Source of the DNA: Alphaproteobacteria bacterium
Lineage (GTDB): Bacteria; Pseudomonadota; Alphaproteobacteria; Micavibrionales; Micavibrionaceae
Assembly (NCBI GenBank): GCA_021208265.1
Contig: JAJOJU010000037.1
Location: forward strand, 1 to 55,841
DNA: 55,841 nucleotides
Direction of reading: 5' to 3'
Under the pieces are notes generated by a model. The model made no database searches, was not told the DNA's origin, and saw only the letters and a list, made by a program, of their open reading frames with translations. The position numbers were made by a program, and so were the translations under genes. This document shows positions 1 through 10,372 of this stretch, one piece after another. Position 1 is the first letter of the stretch. The number at the start of each line of letters is the position of its first letter.

Positions 1-337
1 TGCTCTGGAAGGTCGCTTCCTCGATGCTCTCATTATACATCTCTTCAGGCGCTGCCATCGCGAACATCGCTACCATGTCCTGTGATGTGTATATCTCTCC
101 GCTCGTCAGTTGGAAGGAGGGAGATGCTGAGGTGTCACCTGACGGTGCTGTTACCGTAGTTTTGGTGCCATCTTTCATGGTGATGACAAATTCACCGTTA
201 TGCTGTGTAACACTTAAAATGTCATTGGCAGCTACGTTCAGCGAACAAGTTTGTCCGTCTGCTGTTGTGATTGTTGTATTCATTTCATTCACCCCATGAT
301 TATTTTTTTCGCTTTGATTGGCGCCCGCTTCAGACAT
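1..337 (-). CDS. N-terminus of a probable large type I-secreted / surface protein (partial)
   Basis: The reading frame opens at an ATG at 337, preceded by a good ribosome site (AAGGATG, about 6 nt upstream), and stays open to the window edge, giving about 112 residues. There is no Sec signal peptide. Residues 20-65 form a compact beta-type unit containing SLNVAANDILSVTQ, then EFVITMKDGTKTTVTAP. This pattern of a hydrophobic strand, a short turn and a strand ending in DGT resembles the N-terminal prefix domain of BapA-type giant adhesins exported by type I systems. Family knowledge suggests a long repeat region with a C-terminal secretion signal beyond the window, but none of that is visible. 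The gene is divergent from the DUF502 gene and shares an AT-rich intergenic region with it. The product assignment is inference; the existence of the gene is well supported. Confidence 0.6.
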   Translation of the reverse strand, partial: MSEAGANQSEKNNHGVNEMNTTITTADGQTCSLNVAANDILSVTQHNGEFVITMKDGTKTTVTAPSGDTSASPSFQLTSGEIYTSQDMVAMFAMAAPEEMYNESIEEATFQS

Positions 338-375
338 GACATCATCCTTTATATTTTACGTAATGCGTGTATGTA

Positions 376-405
376 TTTTCTATAATAGCATAAATTTATA
401 GAAAA
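376..405. promoter_or_regulatory. 10-bp inverted repeat in divergent promoter region (operator candidate)
   Basis: TTTTCTATAA and TTATAGAAAA are perfect inverted arms separated by 10 nt, so the arm centres are 20 bp apart, or two helical turns. The element lies about 40 bp upstream of the minus-strand secreted-protein start and about 170 bp upstream of DUF502. The surrounding 340-575 interval is very AT-rich and holds no gene. The left arm includes a TATAAT-like hexamer, so a bound dimer could occlude a promoter. It could also be a chance palindrome in AT-rich DNA. Confidence 0.4.
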
Positions 406-575
406 TAAAGGAAAAATTTTATGTAATGTTAATTTTTTGTTAATAATTTGGTATTTTTTATGCTGGTATGTATTTTTATCCCGAAGCCTTTAAAAAAACG
501 TTATTACTGCTATGCGAGTGCGTTACTGCATGGTAATCGTGTTTTGGTATTTTAGCCTGTGTGTAGAGTATTTTG

Positions 576-1253
576 ATGACATCCGACAACCCGGCCCCTG
601 AAATTGCAAAAACATCGATAGGAAGACGCCTGCGCGGTTATCTTCTTGCCGGTATTTTGGTGACAGCGCCGATTACGTTGACGGTTTATCTGACTTATCT
701 GTTCCTGACATTCATTGATGCCAAGGTAGCAAGTATTCTGCCGCTGGAAATGTATGAAACCTATTACGCCCGGACAACCATTCCCGGCGTGGGGTTATTG
801 GTAGCAATTGTGTTCTTCATGACTGTCGGGTGGTTCGCTACGAATTTTCTGGGGCGTACGGTTATTCGGGTTTCGGAATATATCGTTGATAAAATGCCGA
901 TCATCAGAACGATTTATGGCGCTATCAAGCAGATCATGGAAACGATTATGGCTTCGCAAGGCAATGCCTTCCGTGAGGCTGTCATGCTGGAGTATCCCCG
1001 CAAAGGCATATGGTCAATCGGTTTTGTTACGGGCAAGGCTGAAGGGGAAGTGCAGCGCCTGACGGAGAATGAAGTTGTGAATGTGTTCCTGCCGACAACG
1101 CCGAACCCTACCTCCGGCTTCCTGCTGTTTGTGCCGAAAAAAGACCTCGTTTTTCTGGAGATGAGTGTTGAGGATGCGGTGAAGCTTGTTGTTTCAGCGG
1201 GGATCATTAATCCGGCTGAAAAGAAAAAGAAGACAGCCAAGGCTAAAAAATAA
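576..1253 (+). CDS. DUF502 family membrane protein
   Basis: A protein of about 225 residues with the features of the DUF502 family. A short cytoplasmic head (residues 1-22) contains RRLRGYLLAG. Two hydrophobic helices follow at about 23-50 and 70-95, and a soluble domain carries the family's IPGVGLL, YGAIKQ and TPNPTSGFLLFVP motifs. The C-terminus is a lysine/alanine-rich tail (EKKKKTAKAKK). The ATG at 576 is preferred over the in-frame TTG directly before it; no strong ribosome site is visible. The family function is unknown; plant homologues (LCV-like) are membrane proteins. cysE follows after 24 nt on the same strand and may be co-transcribed. The family call is firm and the function is open. 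Confidence 0.85.
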   Translation: MTSDNPAPEIAKTSIGRRLRGYLLAGILVTAPITLTVYLTYLFLTFIDAKVASILPLEMYETYYARTTIPGVGLLVAIVFFMTVGWFATNFLGRTVIRVSEYIVDKMPIIRTIYGAIKQIMETIMASQGNAFREAVMLEYPRKGIWSIGFVTGKAEGEVQRLTENEVVNVFLPTTPNPTSGFLLFVPKKDLVFLEMSVEDAVKLVVSAGIINPAEKKKKTAKAKK

Positions 1254-1277
1254 CCCCACTTGCAATAGATATATAAT

Positions 1278-1901
1278 ATGTGTGACCTGATCCGTTCTAT
1301 TCAATCGCGCGATCCCGCCCAGCCGACCTTCTGTGAAGTGTTGTTCGGTTATAACGGTTTTCACGCCGTGTGCCTGCACCGGGTGAACCATTGGTTCTGG
1401 GGGCTGGGGCTTAGGGCACTGGCGCGTAGTCTTGCCAATATATCCCGCATTCTGACAGGGGTTGAGATACATCCGGCAGCGCTGATCGGCAAGAATTTGT
1501 TTATCGATCACGGTTCGGGCGTGGTGATTGGTCAGACAGCGATTATTGATGATGATGTCACGATATATCACGGTGTAACTCTCGGTGGGGTGGGCAAGGG
1601 CCGCAGAACCGGGGGACGGCGTCACCCGCATGTAAAACGGAATGCTATGATTGGCGCCGGGGCACAGGTGTTGGGCGGTGTTACTATCGGTGAAAATGCC
1701 CGCATCGGTTCCAACGCCGTTGTTTTAAAGGATGTGCCGGATGGCTGCACCATGGTGGGTAACCCGGCGCGGCCTGTGAACTGTGATAAGGATGCCGATT
1801 TCGCTTACGGCCTGACCCGCGAATTGATAGATCCGCTGGCGGAAACACTGGAACGGCTGGAAAAGGAACTGGCGGCGCTTAAAAAAAGCGAAAGGCGCTA
1901 G
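1278..1901 (+). CDS. cysE: serine O-acetyltransferase (EpsC/CysE type)
   Basis: Transfers acetyl from acetyl-CoA to L-serine, giving O-acetylserine for cysteine synthesis in the cytoplasm. The 207-residue protein has a short N-terminal helical part and a left-handed beta-helix of hexapeptide repeats (about residues 65-165). It carries the catalytic segment IYHGVTLGG and the cofactor-side motif VVLKDVPDG...VGNPAR. The length matches the short EpsC class rather than the 270-residue enterobacterial CysE. A charged C-terminal helix (ETLERLEKELAAL) ends the protein. The gene follows DUF502 by 24 nt. Its stop codon overlaps that of the convergent recG gene (CTAG shared at 1898-1901), so no separate terminator fits between them. 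Confidence 0.92.
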   Translation: MCDLIRSIQSRDPAQPTFCEVLFGYNGFHAVCLHRVNHWFWGLGLRALARSLANISRILTGVEIHPAALIGKNLFIDHGSGVVIGQTAIIDDDVTIYHGVTLGGVGKGRRTGGRRHPHVKRNAMIGAGAQVLGGVTIGENARIGSNAVVLKDVPDGCTMVGNPARPVNCDKDADFAYGLTRELIDPLAETLERLEKELAALKKSERR

Positions 1902-3978
1902 CCGCTCGACAAATACCGGATCGCCTGATCGCGTTCGAACAAATAAAGCAAAGTCCGCAAAGCCTCCCCGCGCGGGGATTTAAGTTCCGGGTCTTTATCG
2001 ATGATAAGCCGGGCATCGTCATAAGCGGCGGCGAGAAGTTCGCCCTGGCCTTCAATATTCGCAAGGCGAAAGAACACGAGGCCGCTTTGCTTCACCCCTA
2101 AAATATCGCCTGCGCCGCGCAGCTCCAGATCACGCTCGGCGATCAGAAATCCATCCTCCGTTTCACGCATTACTGAAAGCCGCTCGCGCGCTGTTTCACC
2201 CAGCGGGCCTGTGTAGAGCAGGAAGCAGTAGGATTTATCACCGCCGCGCCCCACACGGCCCCTCAGCTGGTGAAGCTGTGACAGGCCAAACCGCTCGGCA
2301 TGTTCGATCACCATGATCGTGGCTTCCGGCACGTTCACGCCCACCTCGATCACGGTGGTGGCGACGAGAACATCCAGATCGCCCTTGGCGAATTTTTGCA
2401 TCACCGCGTCTTTTTCTTCCGGCTTTAAGCGTCCATGGATGAGGCCTACCCGCTCGCCGATCCAGTGTTTGAGAATATCATAACGTTCCTCGGCGGCGGC
2501 CAGATCCAGCTTTTCGGATTCTTCAACGAGAGGGCATACCCAGTAAACGCGATCACCGTTTGCAATCTGGCGTTTAAGGCCCTCCACCATGGGCTCAATT
2601 TTTTCAATCGGAATAAGGCGCGTATCGATGGGCTTCCGGCCCGGCGGTTTTTCATCAAGGCGGCTGACATCCATATCGCCATAGGCCGTGAGGGTGAGGG
2701 TGCGGGGGATGGGGGTGGCGGTCATCACCAGCACATCCGTTCCCTTGCCTTTGTTGGAGAGTTCAAGGCGCTGATGCACACCGAAGCGGTGCTGTTCATC
2801 AATGATGGCAAGGCCTAAATCAGCGAATTCCACGCTTTCCTGAAACAGGGCGTGTGTGCCGATGACAACTTGCGCCGCGCCGTTGGCGATTTGCTGAAGT
2901 TTCACTTCGCGCTCCTTCCCCTTGTCGCGGCCCGTGAGGGCGATAACGCGGATGCCAAGCCCCTCCAGCAACGGCGTAAGGCCCTCATAATGCTGACGGG
3001 CGAGGATTTCCGTAGGGGCCATCAGCGCCGCCTGCGCACCGCATTCGACGGCGTTTAACATGGCAAGCGCGGCGACGATGGTTTTACCGCTGCCCACATC
3101 GCCCTGTAATAGCCGGAGCATTTTTAAAGGCGATTCCATATCGGCATCGATCTCGGCAAGAGATCTTTTTTGTGCGCCCGTCAGCGCAAAGGGCAGGGCT
3201 TTGATCAGCTTTTCCCGAAGCATCCCGGCGGGTTTAAATTCCCGCCCGCTTTTCTTTTTCATGCGGGATCTGACGAGCGCGAGCGTGAGCTGGTTCGCCA
3301 GCAGCTCATCATAAGCAAGACGGGTGCGTGCTTTAACCGGAATGTCGGTATCTTTTTCAAAATGCACCGCTTTGATCGCCTCATGCCAATCCGGCCACTG
3401 GTTGCGTTTTTTGTAAGCCTCATCCAGCCAGTTGGGCAGCGTGGGGATAAAGCCGAGCGCACCCTTTACAGCTTTTCTCACGATTTTGTTGGTGAGGCCT
3501 TGGGTGAGAGGGTAGACGGGCTCAAGCTTTTCAATCTCATCCCGCTCCTCCGGTTTTACAACGGCATCCGGGTGCACGATTTGCGGGGTGCCGTTATAAA
3601 ATTCCACCCGCCCGCTGATCACCCGCTTTTCACCCACGGGCAGCATCTTTTCAAGCCAGGCCTTGCCCATGTGAAAGAAGACGAGATTAATCTCCCCGCT
3701 TTCATCGCGGCACCATACGCGGTAGGGCTGTGATTTGCGTTGATTGGGCGCGTGTTTATCAACAGTGACTTCCACCGTAATCACTTGCCCCGGCTTAACA
3801 TCAGAAAGCTTCGGCGCGGCGCTTCTATCCACCACATCAACCGGAAGGTGCCAGAGGATATCTAGAACCTTTGGCCCGCCCGTCAGCTTCTCAAACAGCT
3901 TGGCATTCTTAGGCCCCACGCCGGCAGGGTGGTGAGCGCGCGGAAAAGCGGATCGAGAGCAAAAGGGCGTTGAGTCAT
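1898..3978 (-). CDS. recG: ATP-dependent DNA helicase RecG (one frameshift near its start)
   Basis: Branch-migrating helicase that remodels stalled forks and Holliday junctions. After a one-base correction the protein is 693 residues, the usual size. It has the N-terminal wedge/OB domain with GVGPKNAKLF, Walker A GDVGSGKT, the DEQH box (IIDEQHRFG), motif III TATPIPRT, and the C-terminal QLRGRVGRG motif. The family start MTQRPFALDPLFRALTTLP begins at the ATG at 3978, but a single C is missing near 3923-3926, so the rest continues in another frame. The alternative in-frame TTG start at 3982 yields an N-terminus unlike the family. This is probably a sequence error rather than a pseudogene, because the other 670 codons are intact. 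The gene is divergent from sdhE and convergent with cysE. Confidence 0.95.
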
Positions 3979-4022
3979 ACAAAAGTTTTTAGCATATGCG
4001 CCGCTTCATGATAAACAAAAGC

Positions 4023-4286
4023 ATGAGCAATGAACTTCAAAATACACGCAAGCGCCTGATCTTCCGTGCCGGGCACCGGGGGACCAAGGAAATGGATTTG
4101 CTAATGGGCGGCTTTGCGCTTGAGCATGTGCCGGGATTTGATGCTGAGGAACTGGCGGCGTTCGAAGTGCTGCTGACTGAAAACGACCCCGATCTTTATA
4201 ACTGGATCACAGGCACTGAAAAACCACCCGCCAATATCGCCGAACAGCCGGTTTTTCAAAAATTGATGGCTTATAAATTTGCTTAG
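4023..4286 (+). CDS. sdhE: FAD assembly factor SdhE (DUF339)
   Basis: A small cytoplasmic protein of 87 residues that promotes covalent flavinylation of the succinate dehydrogenase flavoprotein. It contains the diagnostic HRGTKEMD segment (RGxxE motif) near residue 20, followed by the helical AEELAAFEVLL...DPDLYNWITG that matches the five-helix family fold. The ATG at 4023 gives the family's usual short lead; an in-frame ATG at 3996 would add nine residues. Neither start has an obvious ribosome site. It is divergent from recG, the common alphaproteobacterial arrangement. Its stop overlaps the stop of the convergent methyltransferase gene. Confidence 0.88.
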   Translation: MSNELQNTRKRLIFRAGHRGTKEMDLLMGGFALEHVPGFDAEELAAFEVLLTENDPDLYNWITGTEKPPANIAEQPVFQKLMAYKFA

Positions 4287-4963
4287 TTTTTCTTAAAAAC
4301 AGCGCGGTAACAATAACCACCGTAAAGGTTTTCAAATTCCAGCGTGCCGCGGCCTTCGGTTGCCAGCTGGCGCAGGTAATCCTCAATCTCCGGCTTGTAG
4401 AAAACATGGAATTGTTTCAGCCACCAGAAGAGGAATTTGCGGAACGGCCCCGGCAGTTCACTCTGGGAACCAAAATCGATGATGTGAATTTCACCGCCTG
4501 CGGGCAGTAGTTTCAAGGCGTGATCAAACGATTCGCGCCATGGCGGAATAATGGAGAGGGCGTAGGAGAATACGAATTTATCGAATCTCTCGCCTTCCTC
4601 TAATCCAAAATGAGATTGGGGCAAGAAGGACTGCGCGAAGGCTTGGGTGACAGGAACCGAACAGCACATGCCTGCTTTCTTCAAATTCACGCCTGCCGTT
4701 TTCAGCATTTCGTCGGAAGCATCAAGCCCGAAGAATTTCACATCAGGATAGCGCCGCGCCATTTTGATGAGGTTACGCGCCGTGCCGCAGCCCACTTCAC
4801 ACACACGCTCGCCGGGTTGTGCATTCAGTCCGGCAATCGCCTTGTCACGGCCCAGAAGATAGTATTTGCGCGTGAGGTCATACACATGCCGCGTCCAGCG
4901 ATACATGCGGTCCATCGCATCTTTCATTTCGCTTTCTGTGGCGGAGTGTGAGGCGCTCATCAT
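4283..4963 (-). CDS. btaB: BtaB-like SAM-dependent N-methyltransferase (betaine lipid synthesis)
   Basis: A class I methyltransferase of 226 residues with SAM motif I VCEVGCGTARN at about residue 57, the acidic loop FFGLDASDEML, and post-motifs FSYALSIIPPW and IHIIDFGSQ. By family knowledge BtaB adds three methyl groups to diacylglyceryl-homoserine, giving the betaine lipid DGTS. The assignment rests on the fold plus the neighbour: the gene begins 8 nt after the corrected stop of btaA on the same strand, the arrangement known from Rhodobacter. Sequence alone would only say class I methyltransferase. The start ATG at 4963 is followed immediately by a second ATG. The 3' end overlaps the convergent sdhE stop. 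Confidence 0.78.
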   Translation of the reverse strand: MMSASHSATESEMKDAMDRMYRWTRHVYDLTRKYYLLGRDKAIAGLNAQPGERVCEVGCGTARNLIKMARRYPDVKFFGLDASDEMLKTAGVNLKKAGMCCSVPVTQAFAQSFLPQSHFGLEEGERFDKFVFSYALSIIPPWRESFDHALKLLPAGGEIHIIDFGSQSELPGPFRKFLFWWLKQFHVFYKPEIEDYLRQLATEGRGTLEFENLYGGYCYRAVFKKN

Positions 4964-4970
4964 GTGTTAC

Positions 4971-6712
4971 TTATACCTTCTTTGCTGTGGCTTTTTTAGC
5001 CGCAGGCTTCTTCGCTGCTGTTTTAGCTTTTGCCGGAGTAGCTGCCTTTTTTACAGCCACTTTTTTTCACGGTTGCTTTTTTAGCAGGTGCTTTAGCTGC
5101 CGTTACTTTTTTTAGCCGCCGGTTTCTTTGCTGTCGGCTTAGTCGCCTTTGCTGGCGTCTTTTTTAACAGCTGTTTTTTTTAGCTACAGCCTTTTTAGCC
5201 GCAGGCTTCTTCGCTGCTGCTTTTTTGGCAGTTGCCGGTTTTGCCGTAACGGAAGCCGTTTTAACGGCTGCTGTTTTTGAGGCTGTTTTTTTTAGCTGTG
5301 TTTTTTTCTTCTTTAGGACCGCTTTTTTAGTGGCCGGTTTTGCTTTTGCTGCTGCTTTCTGAGCAGCAGCCTTCTTGGCTTTCTGCAATCCCACTTCGCC
5401 ACCCAGCGTGTAAACGTGGAAACCGCCATAGATAGAAGAACGGTCTTTCCTGACAGCAGATTTCGAGGCGCTGGGGTCGTAATGGAAGCGCTTCAGAACA
5501 TCCGGCGTCAGGGCTGTTGTCAGCGGGCTTTCAATGCCGGCTGTACGGAAGATAACGCGTGCGCCGGGGGCGGCTGTGCGCAGAACTTCATTCCAGAGTT
5601 CACGCAGCTGCTGGTCTGTCATCCAGTCTTGAGCGTCAAGGAACACGAAACAATCCAGAGAGCCTTGCGGCTGGGACTGCAAATATTCGGTGATCAGCGT
5701 GTTATGTACGGTCACGCGGTCAGCGTTGGCCTTAAGCTTTTCATAGTTTTCTTTGGTCAGATAACGCGGCACGGCCTGACGATTAAGCTTGTCATAGCCA
5801 CGGCCAAAGGCCTGCCATGCGAAATAGTTGCTCTCAATCGGGAAGTCGCAGGCCAAGCGGCGCAGGCGCTCGTTCAGAAGGCCTGCCATGTCATTGCCCT
5901 TATTTTTTGCGGCTTCATTCAGCTCATCAAACTGGGAAGGCGGAATACCGAGGCCGTAAAGGGCCGGGGGCATGTTGCAAATAAACTTCACGAGTTTCTT
6001 CTGGAAGATGGGGCCGAGCGTGCGATCGTAAACTTCGCCTTGTTCCTTCAAGGTTTTGGCTTTCAGGATGTCGCGCGGGTCCTGCCCGTAGATTTTTGCA
6101 AGCAGGTGAACCACGCCGATGAAGCGCCCTAAAATACCGAACTGGTATATGTTCTTACGGAAGTAATTGATGCGGCGACCATGGACGAGGCTGTAGCCTT
6201 CCCAGTATTTACGGGAGAACGGGTCCAGATTCGGCGCGATGTATTTGTAGTAGTTATCAATGTTTTGCTTCTTGTCGGCATGACCGAAGAAATTGAAGAA
6301 GCTCTCATAATCCGGCAGATGCTTGGCAGCACAAAGCTTAAGGCGGCTTAAAGCCACATGAGCGGGGTTGAGATCAATCGCTTTAACCGCTGCCGGTTCT
6401 TCCGTCAGATAGTTCATGATGTTACAACCGCCGGAGGCAATCGTCATGATACGGCTCTGATCTTTTGTAATTTTCAGAGCTTCCAGATCCACTTCCGGAT
6501 CTTCCCATATTTGGGGATAAACAAAGCCTCGGAAGGTGAGGCTGAAGAGCGTTTCAAGGAAGCCGCGCTTGCTGATGATTTTGTTACCATGGCCGTGAAC
6601 GGCTTTTTTCAGCAGTTCGGTTTTGGTTTTCTCAATAGAAAGCGTTGAGATTTTTTTGTTATCTTGTTTGCTTTCGGGCGATTTTTTTTGGCGGCGGCTT
6701 TGGCTGCGACAT
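4971..6712 (-). CDS. btaA: BtaA-like 3-amino-3-carboxypropyl transferase with long Lys/Ala tail (several frameshifts)
   Basis: DUF3419 protein. BtaA moves the 3-amino-3-carboxypropyl group of SAM onto diacylglycerol. The core is clear: VYPQIWEDPEVD, then IASGGCNIMNYL as SAM motif, AIDLNPAHVALSRLK, APNLDPFSRKYW, and late FVFLDAQDWM. Two parts are frameshifted. The N-terminus (ATG at 6712) is joined to the core only if one T is removed from the T8 run at 6682-6689. The C-terminus continues as an Ala/Lys/Pro repeat tail to a TAA at 4971-4973 if one base is removed from each of the T runs at 5174-5181, 5160-5165, 5107-5113 and 5061-5067. The corrected protein is 578 residues, of which about 130 form the tail. 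That tail is absent from typical BtaA (about 415 residues) and looks like histone H1 or AlgP. btaB follows after 8 nt. Confidence 0.85.
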
Positions 6713-6805
6713 ATCTAATTCCACTTGTGTTTAAAGTCGATTCTTGATTAACCCGAAATGTATATATAAAAACTCTAGGGCTTACAACATAAGAAAAGCG
6801 CGACT

Positions 6806-9800
6806 ATGACAGCCGTTCCACAGGTTTCGAAAGAAAACCCCCGCATGATATACGGCCTTCCGGAAGGGGAGGACGCGCGGTTCCTTGCCTCCCGCGCGCG
6901 GGCGCTTATGCCGGAAGATCGTGCTCTGCTTCACATTGCGCAGGATGATGCAAGGGCGGCAGCGCTTGCCGAACTGCTTGCATTCTTAGCGCCGGATGTG
7001 GATGTGGTGAGCTTCCCCGCGTGGGATTGTTTGCCTTACGACCGCGTATCGCCGAATGCCGATATCGTTGCGGCGCGTGTGGCGGCGCTGGCAAAGCTGA
7101 AAGCGTGGCAGGGGGAATCGAGGCGCTACCCGCGCCTTGTTATCACCACGGTGAATGCCGCACTTCAGCGCGTGATGCCGCAAGAGGCGCTGGGTGGTAG
7201 CAGCCTTATCGTAACAAAAGGCGGGCGGCTTGATGAAAAAGCGCTTCAAAACTTTTTGATCGGCAATGGTTACATGCGTACCGATACTGTGCGCGAACAT
7301 GGGGAATATGCCGTGCGCGGGGGGATTGTGGATATCTTTCCCTCCGGCCATGACAATCCTTTGCGGATTGATTTGTTCGGCGATGAGGTGGAGAGCATCA
7401 AGGTGTTTGACCCCGCCACGCAGATTACCGTGGGTACGCTGGATAGTTTTACCGTGCAGCCTGTCACGGAATTTTTTTTGAATGATGAGAGCATTTCACG
7501 CTTCCGCCGCCGTTATCTGGAGGAGTTTGGCGTGGCGCGGCAAGGTGATCCGCTTTATGAAGCGGTGTCGGAGGGGCGGCGTTATAACGGCATGGAACAT
7601 TGGCTGCCGCTCTTTCATGACAAGCTCGATACGCTGTTTGATTACCTTCCGGGCGCAGAAATAACGAGCGATTACCACGCGCTGGAGGCCGCCACCGAGC
7701 GCCGTGCGCAGACGGTGGATTTCTACGACACCCGCTATACGATGCAGCAGGCGGCCCAAAAGAAAAAGGCAGGCGATCCAAAGATTGCGGCGAGCGTTTT
7801 ATAACCCATTGCCGCTCGATCTTCTTTATCTGGACGAAGGGGAATGGCAGGGCCTGGTTTCGGATTCTGCCGCGCTTTCGCCTTTCGCCCCGCCGGGGGA
7901 TGAGGCATTTTCCGGTGCGAAAAAAGCGCGTGATTTTGCTGATATCCGCGCACTGCCCAGTGGTGATGTGTTCGATGAATTAAAAAAATACATCGCCGCT
8001 TTAAACCGCAAAACAATCATCGCGACTTATTCCGAAGGTTCCGCCGCGCGCCTGAAAACCCTGATGGAAAATGCCGGGATAAAATCCATCGCGGAAGTAA
8101 AAGGCGCAGATGATCTCAAAAAACTAAAGCCGCATGAAACGGGCCTCAGTATCTTGGGGCTGGAACATGGGTTCGTGGCGGATGATCTGGCCATTATCAC
8201 CGAAGCCGATTTAATGGGTGAGCGCCTCAGCGCGTCTCTTCGGCCAAGAGAAAGAAGAAGGCCGAGAATTTCCTGCGCGAAGTTTCGGCGCTGGATGAAG
8301 GTGATCTGGTGGTGCATGTCGATCACGGCATCGGGCGGTTCGTGGCGCTGGAAACCGTGAAGGCCGCGGGCGTGATGCATGATTGCCTGAAGCTGGAATA
8401 TGCCGGGGGCGACAAGCTTTTCATTCCGGTGGAAAATCTGGAAGTTCTATCGCGTTTCGGCAGCGATGAAGCGGGCACCGTGCAGCTCGACAAGCTGGGC
8501 GGGGCCGGGTGGCAGGCACGAAAAGCCCGCGTCAAAAAGAATCTGATGGAGATTGCCGATCATCTGCTCGGCATCGCCGCCGCGCGCCAGCTTAAAAAGG
8601 CGCCGAAGCTGGATGTATCGGCCGATATCTATAACCAGTTTGCGGCGCGTTTCCCTTACGCGGAAACGGATGATCAGGAACGCGCGATTGTAGACACGCT
8701 ATCCAGCCTTGCGGGGGAGTACCCGATGGATCGTCTTATTTGCGGCGATGTCGGTTTCGGCAAAACGGAAGTCGCCATCCGCGCGGCTTACGTGGCGGCG
8801 ATGAGCGGGGCGCAGGTTGCTCTTATTGTGCCCACCACGCTGCTTGCCCGCCAGCACTATCAGAATTTCGCGGCGCGGTTTACCGGCACTTCGATCCGTA
8901 TCGGGCAGCTCTCCCGTATGGTAACGACGACCGAAGCCAATAAAACGAAAGATGGTATCGCTGATGGTTCGGTGAACATCGTGATCGGCACGCACGCGCT
9001 GCTGGCCAAGGGAATCAAGTTCGCGCATCTCGGTCTTGTCATCGTTGATGAAGAACAAAAATTCGGCGTGAAGCAGAAGGAGAAATTAAAAGAGCTGCAG
9101 GAGAATGTGCATGTGCTCACTCTCTCTGCCACGCCCATTCCGCGCACGCTGCAAATGTCGCTGACGGGGGTGAAGGAGATGTCGCTCATTACCACGCCCC
9201 CGGTTGATCGCCTCGCTATCCGTACCTTCGTGATGCCTTACGATCCGATGATTATCCGGGAGGCTATCTTGCGCGAACATTACCGGGGCGGGCAAAGCTT
9301 CTATGTATGCCCCCGCATTTCCGACATGGAGGATCTGGAGAAAGAGCTGAAAGAACTGGTGCCGGAGGTGAAGGTCATCACCGCGCACGGCCAGCTCAGC
9401 CCGGAGGATCTTGATGAGCGCATGACAGCGTTTTATGAGGGCGCGTTTGACGTGCTGCTTGCCACCAATATTATCGAGAGCGGGATTGATATCCCCACCG
9501 CCAATACTATGATAGTGCATCGCTCCGACATGTTCGGGCTTGCCCAGCTTTATCAAATCCGTGGGCGCATCGGGCGTTCCAAGCTGCGGGCCTATGCCTA
9601 CCTTACCTACCAGCCGGGGCAGAAGTTGACCGATCAGGCGATGAAGCGGCTGGAGGTGATGGAGACGCTGGATACTCTCGGCTCCGGCTTCCAGCTTGCC
9701 AGCCATGATATGGACATTCGTGGCGCGGGGAATTTGCTGGGCGAACAGCAATCCGGGCATATCAAGGAAGTGGGTGTGGAGCTTTATCAGCAGATGCTGG

Positions 9801-10309
9801 AAGAGGCTGTGGCCGCCGCGCGCCATGGCGTGAATATCGGTGATTTGGCAACGATCGAGGAAAGCTGGAGCCCCAATATCAATGTCGGAGCGTCTGTCCT
9901 GATCCCCGAAAACTATGTTGAGGATTTAGGGCTTCGCATGGGGCTTTACCGCCGCCTGCAGGATTTGGAGACGCCGGAGGATATCGAATCCTTCGCCGCT
10001 GAATTGATCGACCGTTTCGGGGCATTGCCGGAAGAAGTTGAAAATCTCTTGGATACCGTTGCCATCAAACAGCTGTGCAAGAAGGCGGGTGTGGCATCGG
10101 TTGAGGCCGGGCCGAAAGGCGCTGTTATCAAGTTCCGCAACAATACGCCGCCCAATGTGGAAGGGCTGATGAAGTGGATCGGTACAAAAGCCGGATCAGT
10201 TAAAATCCGCCCGGATAGTTCCATGATGGCGATCCGCGCCTGGGAAAAACCCCGGCACAGGCTGGCCGGGGTCAAAACCTTGATGAAAGAGCTGGCGGCT
10301 TTGGCATGA
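6806..10309 (+). CDS. mfd: transcription-repair coupling factor Mfd (two frameshifts)
   Basis: Translocase that displaces stalled RNA polymerase and recruits UvrA. After correction it is 1167 residues, the normal size. Visible in order: the UvrB-like N-terminal domain (FPAWDCLPYDRVSPN, GEYAVRGGIVDIFP), the RNAP-interaction domain (GDLVVHVDHGIGRF, LKLEYAGGDKLFIPVENL), Walker A GDVGFGKTEVA, VDEEQKFG (DEEQ box), LSATPIPRTL, IRGRIGRS, and the C-terminal TRCF domain. The frame shifts by an extra base around 7763-7800 (most simply the A5 run at 7763-7767) and back by a missing base near 8231. The two breaks cancel in length. The start ATG at 6806 gives the expected N-terminus. The gene is divergent from btaA. 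Confidence 0.95.
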
Positions 10310-10372
10310 ATCGTGCAAGGCTTTTCTGATGAAATGTGATATCCTGAAAAGAGGAAAGGGAGCGCGAAAGCC

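Noticed and set aside
24-299. Plus-strand open frame at the window start
   Set aside because: It lies antisense to the open, ribosome-site-bearing minus-strand frame; its composition is that of a complement shadow.
3170-3733. Long plus-strand frames inside recG, mfd and carB (for example 3170-3733, 23217-23900)
   Set aside because: They are antisense to intact motif-bearing genes and have no start signals or domain sense.
4866-5084. Plus-strand Cys/Phe-rich open frame
   Set aside because: It is the complement of the lysine-rich btaA tail.
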